Shown here piece after piece: positions 57,024 to 64,000 of a DNA stretch of 64,000 bases. The notes beneath the pieces were generated by a model. It saw only the letters and a program-made list of their open reading frames with translations, did not search any database and was not told the DNA's origin. The stretch covers positions 189,730,559 to 189,794,558 of the forward strand of contig NC_053391.1 in assembly GCF_905171765.1 (NCBI RefSeq), read 5' to 3'. Made by a program: the position numbers and the translations under genes. This DNA is from Bufo bufo. Taxonomy: Eukaryota; Chordata; Amphibia; Anura; Bufonidae. Positions within the stretch are counted from its first letter, which is position 1, and each line of letters begins with the position of its first letter.

Positions 57024-58613
57024 CTAGTCCATCACTAGAGTGTTGTGTGGCGGAATTGAGGCTCCCGTGGGATCCGCGTCGGGCATCTCCTGGAAAAAAA
57101 CCGAAAAATTTAATCTAGACAATGCATCTGCTGCTACATTTTTATGTCCCTGAATATATTCCCCTGAAAAACGGAAATTAAAAGAAAGGGACAACCATAC
57201 TAGTCTGCGTAGCAGTGACATGATTTTTGGGGATTTAGCCCTTTGTTTGTCGAGGATGTCAACTAATGCCTGGCTATCCGTGACAAAAAGGACAGAGGAA
57301 TTGGCCCACTGTTTTCCCCAGACTTGAGCGGCTGCTACTATGGGATAGAGCTCTATGAGGGGGGATGATTTTAAGGCATCTATGTCGGAGCTTAATTCTG
57401 GGGGCCATTTGCCCGCCATCCAATAATTGCCAGACATAGCAGCAAACCCGACTGACCCCGCTGCATCTGAAAAAACGATGGGGGAGAGTGAGGTTCGGGG
57501 AGGAATAAATAAAGAAATACCGTTCCAGTTTGACAAGAAAGACTTCCACATGTGCAGGTCTGCCCTGGCATGACTGTCTAACGAAATTATGCTGTCCTGA
57601 TCCTGAGCTTCAGGAAGAAGCTGCAGCAACCTTGACATGAACGATTTACCCTGCGGCATGACCCTGGTCGCAAAATTGAGCATTCCCAGAAGAGACTGAA
57701 GTTCCGTTTTGGTGATGGAGTTTCCTAGTACGGCTCTGTCCATGGCTATGCGGATTTTACTTAACTTCTCTGGAGGAAGCCTGGCTTCCATACGGACCGT
57801 GTCCAAGATGATACCTAGGAAGGTGACCTGTGTGGCTGGCCCTTCTGTCTTTTTTTGAGCTAACGGGACCTGTAACTGATTAAAGAACTCCGTCAAAGTG
57901 TTTAAACCGGTCGGGTGAGGATGCCGCTTCTCAATTATCAAGAAGTCGTCCAGATAGTGGATGACCATTGGCAAACCGCCGTGGTGAACCAATATCCAGT
58001 GGAGGGCCTGTGCTAACTGGTCAAAGAGCCATGGACTGCTTTTGCAACCGAAAGTGAGACGATTTGCAAAATAAAATTTATTGGACCATCTGATGCCATA
58101 AAAACCCCAAAGCTGTGGCTGGATGGGCAGCAGCTTGAAGGCGTCAGCTATATCTGCCTTGGTGAGCCAAGAACCCTTGCCTGAGAGCAAGATGAGTTGG
58201 ACTGCCTGATCAATAGAAGAGTATCTCATTGAGTACTCCTCTGATGGAATCAGTGAATTCAGGCAGGGGGTGGACGAAGCATGTGGAGCAGACAAATCGT
58301 AGATCATACGTTTTTTATTCGATGATTGTTTAGACACAATGCCGATAGGACTAATGCGCCAGTGCTGAAAGGGAACATCAGAAAAAGGGCCCAGCAAGAA
58401 ACCTTTATTGACCTCTGCTTGTATCAATGTCTCGACTGCTTCTGGGTCATGATTGGCTGACAGTAAATTGGAACCCTCCCAGTTGGCTTGAGGAAGAGCG
58501 ACTAACCCTGTGTGAAACCCTTCGTGGAACCCAGCTATTAAGGATTCAGTGAAGACTCGGTCAGGATGGTTTTTGAGGAGACTTGACAGCAGTTCGACAT
58601 TGATGTCGGTTAG
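57024..58613 (-). CDS. Reverse transcriptase-RNase H of the Ngaro-like element
   Basis: It makes DNA from element RNA. The frame is open from just after a TGA (58616-58614) to 57024. The RT contains RMIYDLSAPH, WLTKADIADAFKLLPI (motif A), LTFGCKSSPWLFDQLAQAL (B) and the catalytic MVIHYLDDFLII (C), then TFLGIILD. RNase H follows with VFSDAAGSVGFAA, PLIELYPIVAAAQ, FVTDSQALVDIL and GHKNVAADALSRL. The frame ends soon after RNase H, with no methyltransferase. The likely start is not an ATG; the nearest in-frame possibility is TTG at 58427, but conserved sequence lies upstream of it. There are no stops across about 525 codons, which suggests a fairly recent copy. Confidence 0.93.
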   Translation of the reverse strand, partial: LTDINVELLSSLLKNHPDRVFTESLIAGFHEGFHTGLVALPQANWEGSNLLSANHDPEAVETLIQAEVNKGFLLGPFSDVPFQHWRISPIGIVSKQSSNKKRMIYDLSAPHASSTPCLNSLIPSEEYSMRYSSIDQAVQLILLSGKGSWLTKADIADAFKLLPIQPQLWGFYGIRWSNKFYFANRLTFGCKSSPWLFDQLAQALHWILVHHGGLPMVIHYLDDFLIIEKRHPHPTGLNTLTEFFNQLQVPLAQKKTEGPATQVTFLGIILDTVRMEARLPPEKLSKIRIAMDRAVLGNSITKTELQSLLGMLNFATRVMPQGKSFMSRLLQLLPEAQDQDSIISLDSHARADLHMWKSFLSNWNGISLFIPPRTSLSPIVFSDAAGSVGFAAMSGNYWMAGKWPPELSSDIDALKSSPLIELYPIVAAAQVWGKQWANSSVLFVTDSQALVDILDKQRAKSPKIMSLLRRLVWLSLSFNFRFSGEYIQGHKNVAADALSRLNFSVFFQEMPDADPTGASIPPHNTLVMD

Positions 58614-58616
58614 TCA

Positions 58617-59126
58617 TGACTGCTTAGAGGCTTTCCTAGGGCACAAGGAACGTGGATGAGCTCTGAAACACAATGAACAGATGTGCAGGGCCCGACACGC
58701 ATTGAAGGCACAACTACCCAAGTTAAAGTTATTGCATAATTGGCTTTTGCCGAGGTATACTATGGGCCGGCCTAGTTTGTCCACTGAACTGGGATTACCC
58801 TGAGCACCGGAGGGACCGGGCCACGCCCCCTTGCGGCGTGCCGGGGCTAGAGTTCGGGCACCAATCTGTTAAATGAAATATGGATTGGCAGCTCGAGCAG
58901 GTGGGGGCCCTAAGACCTGCAAAGTGCCGGCAAAATAGCTCGGTGTCCATCTCCGCCCAATTGGTGACAAACTGGAACTGGGAAAGTGCTGCTGCTGTTT
59001 TAGCGGAGAAGGACCGGTGGTAATCGTAAAATGCGGATCCACCATATTTCTGACCCAGGTCGGTGACCTGGTAAAGATATCTGTCCAGTTCCTACCTTCT
59101 GTCTGGCTGGGCTGAACAGACCACAT
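58617..59126 (-). pseudogene. gag 3' part with zinc-finger-like Cys/His cluster
   Basis: This continues the gag frame after a frameshift in the 59092-59126 overlap. A TAA (about 58869) breaks it once. The segment near 58740-58630 encodes a Cys/His cluster (CAFNACRALHICSLCFRAHP, then C), as in the zinc finger of DIRS/Ngaro gag proteins. It ends at TGA 58616-58614. The RT follows in the same frame, so RT might be made by readthrough or reinitiation (an ATG overlaps the stop at 58617-58615 in another frame). Confidence 0.75.
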
Positions 59127-59748
59127 CTCTATACACGCTGAAAGCTAGCACGAATTCCGGAATGGTCAGCTTCTTATTGAGACGTGCATCTTTAGCTTTC
59201 ATGACTATGGACACGTCCCCACAGTTAATCACGCGATTTTCTGGAACATCATGGGATGCAATGAGGATGGAGGCTAGATTTATATCTTTCCCTGCCACAA
59301 TGTCCTTTTTTAGATTCTCTGGCAGGAAGTGGGACGGGGCAATTTGGGGGGTAGGTATGTGAATACCTGGGAGAGACTGTGGGGTGGCCAGGGATGCTGT
59401 GGTAGCCTGACTTTGACCGGATGTTGAGGGCTGGACTTCCAGAACGTCGACTCTGGACTGGATGTCCGAGACCGAACTGACCAAACCACTGATGGAGGAT
59501 TGGAGCTGGGACAGTGAGAGCTGAATCGATGACAGGGAAGTTTGTTCCCCAGAGGGCCCAGCCTCAGACATCAAAATTCTGTGAAGTTCTGCTTTTCTGG
59601 CAGATGCAGGATATCGGATCCCTTTTCTATTCAGTTCAGCAATTAACTTTGGAATGTTCCAGCTCCGGAGGGATCTGTTGGTGACCCGACCTGAGACTGC
59701 CGAGCCTAAGGAAGAGATGTTATCTTCTATATCGGACACTTGCGACAT
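59092..59748 (-). CDS. gag-like protein of the Ngaro-like element, N-terminal part
   Basis: A 218-codon frame starts at ATG 59748. Residues 25-60 (SWNIPKLIAELNRKGIRYP, then ASARKAELHRIL) look like a SAP-type DNA-binding helix pair. Residues 70-110 are a Ser/Leu-rich coiled coil. A conserved-looking block (LKKDIVAGKDINLASILI, then VMKAKDARLNKKLTI, PEFVLAFSVYRDVV) follows. The frame breaks at 59092 where an overlapping frame carries on. Structural role in particle or complex formation is inferred from position. Confidence 0.8.
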   Translation of the reverse strand: MSQVSDIEDNISSLGSAVSGRVTNRSLRSWNIPKLIAELNRKGIRYPASARKAELHRILMSEAGPSGEQTSLSSIQLSLSQLQSSISGLVSSVSDIQSRVDVLEVQPSTSGQSQATTASLATPQSLPGIHIPTPQIAPSHFLPENLKKDIVAGKDINLASILIASHDVPENRVINCGDVSIVMKAKDARLNKKLTIPEFVLAFSVYRDVVCSAQPDRR

Positions 59749-60120
59749 CTTGGACCCGCCTTAAGCTGAACCGACTTTTGACGAATGACTTGATCTGGAT
59801 TGCCGCGGACAGAAAAACCAACCATAAGAGCTAGACAAGGTATATGCGGACTGAAATAAGCAAGAACATAACCTACCAGTGATATAACTCTTGTATCGAA
59901 TATCTTACCTTGCGGGACTTTAGCCTACTTTCTACCTGGAAATTATAGCAGCTGGAAACACTTCTAGGAATCTGGGGGAAAATTTAAGTAAACTGAATGA
60001 CATAGCCGTGAGAAAGGATGGGAACCGTGAGACCCCTTGAACGTCCGTAAGGCTCACGAAGCCGAGCCTATGCAGACTAGGACAGGGTGTGGCGAACCCA
60101 GGGGCACACTATTGAACCGC
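59749..60120. other. Ngaro-like element 5' leader, non-coding
   Basis: Sequence between the gag start and the hairpin minisatellite. No frame or repeat is recognised. Confidence 0.4.
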
Positions 60121-60124
60121 TTAG

Positions 60125-60925
60125 ATGATCCGGGTGACATACAACATGGAACTTGGCCTGGACGATCCAGGAGGTACGCATGCGAGACAAGTCCTGGACG
60201 ATCCAGGTGACCCTTCATGAACGTGCCCGGATGGTCCAGGAAACATGCGAAACTAGACCATGGCCTGGACGATCCAGGAGACATACAACATTGGACTGGC
60301 CTGGACGATCCAGGTAACATACAACAATGGACTAGGCCTGGACGATCCAGGTAACATACAACATGAGACCAGGGCCTGGATGATCCAGGTAACATACAAC
60401 ATTGGACTGGCCTGGACGATCCAGGTAACATACAACATTGGACTGGCCTGGACGATCCAGGTAACATACAACATTGGACTAGGCCTGGACGATCCAGGTA
60501 ACATACAGCATGAGACCAGGGCCTGGACGATCCAGGTAACATACAACATTAGACTGGCCTGGACGATCCAGGTAACATACAACATTGGACTAGGCCTGGA
60601 CGATCCAGGTAACATACAACATGAGGCCAGGGCCTGGACGATCCAGGTAACATACAACATTGGACTGGCCTGGACGATCCAGGTAACATACAACATTAGA
60701 CTGGCCTGGACGATCCAGGTAACATACAACATTGGACTAGGCCTGGACGATCCAGGTAACATACAACATGAGGCCAGGGCCTGGACGATCCAGGTAACAT
60801 ACAACATGGACTAGGCCTGGACGATCCAGGTGACATACAGCATGGAACATGGCCTGGACGATCCAGGTGACATACAACGTTGGCACTGAACCTGGACGAT
60901 CCAGGAGACATACGACATGAAGATG
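60125..60925 (-). repeat. 36-38-bp minisatellite with a hairpin in every unit (~20 copies)
   Basis: The unit 'cctggacgatccagg' plus 'taacatacaacattggact' and variants repeats about 20 times. Each unit contains CCTGGA-CGA-TCCAGG, a perfect 6-bp stem with a 3-nt loop. Unit lengths of 36 (GGACTGG), 37 (GGACTAGG) and 38 (GAGACCAGG) alternate in blocks, showing multi-unit duplication. Long frames on both strands here are repeat artefacts. It lies in the 5' leader region of the element. Confidence 0.95.
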
Positions 60926-61298
60926 GAACCAGAGTGACATGCGGGGTGTGCTGGGCAGCTGCAGGGAGTGGGGGCACGGGGCTGGACCTGCTGGGGACAA
61001 ACTCTTCTCAGACCTCATTCATCTGAACAGACGAACTGACATGCCTGAGAATATCTGAGTGAGTGACCAGTTTGGAACGGCAATATGCCAGAACCTCGCC
61101 GCATGTGGATGTGACCCATCTTCAGTGTGCCCGGCCGTGTCGCCCTGTGGGCCACAGACAAGACCCTGATGGAACGCCATGAGTCCAGTGCCACCCACTG
61201 CAGTCATACAGCGGTACCTCATGCTGGGGAAGAAGGACTCCGGTGCGGCTCCGGCGGGTGAGTGTGTGGGAACGGTCTGTGCTCTGTTTGGGGAGGCT

Positions 61299-61450
61299 GA
61301 ATGAGGCAGGCGGAAGTAGGTGCGTTCCACCTTGGAACGCAAGACGCCTCGAGTGGAGCGCTGCTGCCGGCTGTGCGCGTACAGGAGGCGGGCGGAAGTA
61401 CATGCGTTCCGCCTTGGACCGCAAGGCGATTTTAGAGGAGCACTGCTGGT
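61299..61450. repeat. Two ~88-bp tandem copies with GCGTTCC/GGAACGC hairpin
   Basis: 'aggcggaagtaggtgcgttcc' type sequence at 61309 is repeated near 61391 ('gggcggaagtacatgcgttcc'). Each is followed by CTTGGA(A/C)CGCAAG, so GCGTTCC and GGAACGC can pair. It is near the element's right end. Confidence 0.75.
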
Positions 61451-61693
61451 GGACGTACGGGAGTATCGTGCTCCATGAACTTACTTTGAGGAGAAAGACT
61501 TCTCACCGGAATGTAGCACCGTGCAGCAAATCACCCTGGACGAGAGAAGAAAACGTGAAGCTCGCTTAGACGGCTCGATGTGGCTCCTCCTACGAACGTA
61601 AGTGAGACACACCACCTGAGGGGAGACTTTTAGCAGGCATATATAGGGAGCTACGCCCTGCCCACAAATACAGGCTGAAATCAGCCTTAATAC

Positions 61694-61804
61694 ATGTGGT
61701 ACTCTTTTGATGATAATATCTGTATTACTTGTACCGCTTGTGATTTATTATTGTTGATCTGATTTATTATTAACAATAAAAATGATCTGATAAAAAAAAA
61801 AAAA
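61694..61804 (+). other. L1 3' UTR end and poly(A) tail
   Basis: This resumes the L1 after the Ngaro-like element. It contains AATAAA near 61775 and ends in about 13 A residues (61792-61804), followed by the right target duplication. Confidence 0.88.
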
Positions 61805-61815
61805 GCTTTGTCATT
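61800..61815 (+). repeat. L1 target-site duplication, right copy
   Basis: AAAAAGCTTTGTCATT, identical to 26415-26430. The sequence beyond differs from the L1 interior, so it marks the end of the whole 35-kb nested unit. Confidence 0.93.
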
Positions 61816-61979
61816 TCCCTGCCCACCCCAACTCCCTTCTATAATTGAAACCATATGACCCTCCTGTTAGAGAACTTTTAGGACATATGGCCTTCACATG
61901 GGATATCTGGAAAACCTGCAGTAGCAGGCTTCTTTCTTTTGCATGTTTCCCGTTGACCTCCTGCCTTTATTATTCTATT

Positions 61980-62211
61980 GTTACCCAAAAGTGTCACATC
62001 AGCTATCTCTAAACTTTGGATCCAAAGTGTTTTTTTCATTTTGCGGTCAAACTAACCTTTGACAACATCCAAATTAATTTCCACTTACCTTGCCAGTTCA
62101 GATTACACGTCAGAGTCTTCAGGTCTTCTTGGATCCAAAGTGGTCTTTTTTATTTGGCGGTCATTGTTGACCCCACCACTAACCTTTGAAAACATCCAAA
62201 TTAATTTTCAC
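61980..62211. repeat. ~120-bp tandem repeat (last copy continues after the MITE)
   Basis: 'tttggatccaaagtg...aacctttga(c/a)aacatccaaattaattt(c/t)cactta' appears at about 62015-62085 and 62130-62214. After the MITE the second copy continues 'ttaccttcccagtttagatt' (62984 on), as the first does with 'ttaccttgccagttcagatt' (62084 on). Confidence 0.85.
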
Positions 62212-62214
62212 TTA

Positions 62215-62983
62215 GGGCTCTTTCACACTTGCGTTGTTCTGTTCCGGCATAGAATTCCGTAGTCGGGGCTCTATGCCGGAAGAATCCTGATCAGGATTAT
62301 CCCCATGCATTCTGAATGGAGATAAATCCATTCAGGATGCATCAGGATGCATCAGGATGTCTTCAGTTCCGTAACGGAACGTTTTTTGGCCGGAGAAAAT
62401 ACCGCAGCATGCTGCGCTTTTTGCTCCGGTCAAAAATCCTGAACACTTGCCGCAAGGCCGGATCCGGAATTAATGCCCATTGAAAGGCATTAATCCGGAT
62501 CCGGCCTTAAGCTAAACGTCGTTTTGGCGCATTACCGGATCTGACATTTAGCTTTTTCTGAATGGCTACCATGGCTGCCAGGACGCTAAAGTCCTGGTTG
62601 CCATGGTAAAGTGTAGTGGGGAGCTAGGGGGCAGTATACTTACCGTCCGTGCGGCTCCCGGGGCGCTTCAGAGTGACGTCAGGGCGCCCCACGCGCATGG
62701 ATGATGTGTCGCATGGATCACGTCATCCATGCGCATGGGGCGCTCTGACGTCATTCTGGAGCGCCACGGGAGCCGCACGGACGGTAAGTATACTGCTCCC
62801 CACTACTACTATGGTAACCAGGACTTTAATAGCGTCCTGGGTGCCATAGTAACTCTGAACGCATTTTGAAGACGGATCCGTCTTCAAATGCTTTCAGTTC
62901 ACTTGCGGTGTTACGGATCCGGCAGGCACTTCTGGCAAATGGAGTACACGACGGATCCGGACAACGCAAGTGTGAAAGAGGCC
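62215..62983. mobile_element. 769-bp MITE, PIF/Harbinger-like (TTA target)
   Basis: It starts GGGCTCTTTCACACTTGCG and ends CGCAAGTGTGAAAGAGGCC, inverted with one mismatch. TTA lies on each side (62212-62214 and 62984-62986). The neighbouring tandem copy without the element reads straight through one TTA, confirming the insertion. Three-bp TTA/TAA targets suit PIF/Harbinger. It is non-coding, though a 66-codon frame occurs in it. Confidence 0.92.
62563..62840. repeat. Large internal palindrome within the MITE
   Basis: The arms 'gcagtatacttaccgtccgt' / 'acggacggtaagtatactgc' (62630 and 62775) and 'catggatgatgtg' / 'cacgtcatccatg' around a centre near 62715 form a foldback of more than 100 bp per arm. 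It may be a MITE nested in a MITE, or the amplified core of the element. Confidence 0.85.
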
Positions 62984-62999
62984 TTACCTTCCCAGTTTA

Positions 63000-63760
63000 G
63001 ATTACATTGTCTACCAATTAAGTATTTTGCACAGTCTACCTTTCAGAGTCTTGAGGTATCTAACAATATAGCTTTTGAGCAATTATGTAAGTTAGGTACT
63101 TCAATGCAAGACCTTATTTCAAAAATATACATTTTTTTTATCATCTGATTAATCCTGATACAGATAGTGTACTCAGACACTTATACATTGTCCAATGGGA
63201 AATGTTTCTGGGTAGGGTTCTGCCAAATGCTACATGGAGTCTTATATGGAGAACAGTGGTAAAATGCGCCTTATCAGTAATTAATACAGAAAATCTGTAC
63301 AAATTACTTATGCACTGATATGATACTCTGGAACTCCTTCATAAATTGAACCATAAGTCCCATTTAGTGCTTGAGTAGAGACACCCAGGGGATGTTTTTT
63401 TAAATATTTCCTAAATGGAGGTTCCAAGTATTTATTCGCTTGGGAAAGGTCTGATCATTCATTCAGAGGGTTTTAGAGTGTGTTAAACTCTTAGATCCTA
63501 TGCCTCATTTGCTAAATATTCCACCTCAACCTGTACTAAACATTCTGACAGATGCCCAATGTCTTATTGCTAGACAATGGAAACAGATGTGCTCTCCATC
63601 TCTATTGGATATCTAGGCAAGGATTAAGGAGGTTAGCAATTTTAAATAACTCATGGCATTCATCCATAATAAAATGGACATGTTTGATTACATCTTGGAA
63701 TTGTGGTATAGAATATGCCTATGAAAACTGCATACTCCATCTGTTATGATCCACATGGGA
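63000..63760 (+). pseudogene. Decayed L1 ORF2 C-terminal remnant
   Basis: With many stops and frame changes, the translated order still recalls the region after the L1 reverse transcriptase: FEQLCKLGTSMQDLISKIY, 'LPNATWSLIWRTVVKCALS', 'NLYKLLMHWYDT', a 'HPGDVFLNISW' block, and 'LTDAQCLIARQWKQ' followed by a helical end. It is far older than the L1 at 26431 and may extend left across the younger L1 insertion. Confidence 0.6.
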
Positions 63761-64000
63761 TTTACATTTGCTCAGTTGAAAGGCACCTGACCTGTATCCC
63801 CTTTTTCTTCTGAAGTATCTAGTTCTAAGAATTGGGACTTATTTGTAAAAAGGATTGTTCATTTTGAGCAGATGTGCACTAGATGTAGCCCAGGAGCCAC
63901 ATAAGGCCTACACGGCCATTTTGTGCGCACCCCAACTCTCTGGACACAGAGTAGGGATGGACAAGTACTAATGGTGCACTGTATAGCCATCTGTAGGTCC
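63761..64000. other. No feature recognised
   Basis: Mixed-composition sequence to the window end. Nothing supportable was seen. Confidence 0.4.

Larger units (their letters stand above)
55918..61681 (-). mobile_element. Ngaro/DIRS-like tyrosine-recombinase retrotransposon
   Basis: This 5.76-kb minus-strand element has the order gag, RT-RNase H, tyrosine recombinase, as in Ngaro. No methyltransferase domain follows RNase H, which argues against classical DIRS. TTGTGGGCAGGGC at the left end is matched in inverse at the right (GCCCTGCCCACAA, near 61655). A 12-bp direct repeat CAGCCTTAATAC flanks it (55906-55917 and 61682-61693). Integration of such elements normally makes no target duplication, so the direct repeat needs another explanation. 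L1 sequence resumes at 61694. Confidence 0.9.
26431..61804 (+). mobile_element. 5'-truncated L1/Tx1-type LINE split by two large insertions
   Basis: The L1 pieces are 26431-27170 (part of ORF1), 52263-55917 (inter-ORF region and ORF2) and 61694-61804 (3' UTR and poly(A)). Together they make about 4.5 kb of original L1 on the + strand. The copy is 5'-truncated because ORF1-coding sequence begins right after the target duplication. The C-terminal part of ORF2 beyond the reverse transcriptase also looks shortened. It is interrupted by a hAT-bounded block (27171-52254) and an Ngaro/DIRS-like element (55918-61681). Confidence 0.92.

Noticed and set aside
60253..60814. 184-codon frames on both strands over the hairpin minisatellite
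   Set aside because: Both are repeat translations. The overlap on opposite strands and lack of unique flanking sequence argue against coding.

Overview
This is vertebrate nuclear DNA, most likely from an anuran amphibian (a frog or toad). The inference rests on the repeats: an L1/Tx1-type LINE, an Ngaro/DIRS-type tyrosine-recombinase retrotransposon, ZBED-like hAT transposons, and short palindromic MITEs of kinds common in frog genomes as I remember them. There are no bacterial features and no intact host gene. Almost everything recognisable is mobile or tandemly repeated DNA.

Layout. 1-15925 is a nearly pure C/T strand of about 16 kb, built from diverged tandem units of about 1.17-1.2 kb. 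16045-22100 holds possible small exons of a host gene (low confidence), invaded by a young non-autonomous LTR element (16498-20330) with equal 909-bp LTRs, a TATAC target duplication and one long ORF dominated by a 26-copy, 48-bp coding repeat. 22100-26414 is mostly non-coding and carries a direct repeat, a perfect TTAA-flanked MITE (25226-25624) and unassigned sequence.

From 26431 to 61804 the window is one 5'-truncated L1 insertion. Its 16-bp target duplication (AAAAAGCTTTGTCATT) lies at 26415-26430 and again at 61800-61815, 35 kb apart. Later insertions pushed the ends apart. (a) A 25-kb hAT-bounded block (27171-52254, 8-bp target duplication with one mismatch) sits at the 3' end of L1 ORF1. 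(b) A 5.8-kb Ngaro/DIRS-like element (55918-61681) sits at the end of the remaining ORF2. Inside the hAT block are a broken minus-strand ZBED-like hAT transposase (41222-44440), two different 92-bp tandem arrays (28078-40190 interrupted; about 44555-51715), a minus-strand LTR retrotransposon (28173-35939) whose gag-like ORF carries a cold-shock domain, and three non-autonomous hAT elements, each with an exact 8-bp target duplication (29312-29907, 31019-33807, 37473-39484). The 31019-33807 copy splits the cold-shock ORF without changing its frame. Nesting is therefore at least four deep: L1 > hAT block > 92-bp array > LTR element > hAT-N.

After the L1, 61816-64000 contains older decayed L1 ORF2 sequence, a short tandem repeat and a 769-bp MITE with TTA target duplications, which can be checked against an adjacent unoccupied repeat copy. 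The relative insertion order can be read directly: old L1 remnant, then the L1 copy, then the hAT block and Ngaro (independently), then the LTR element and the hAT-N at 37473 (both in the 92-bp array), then the hAT-N elements inside the LTR element.
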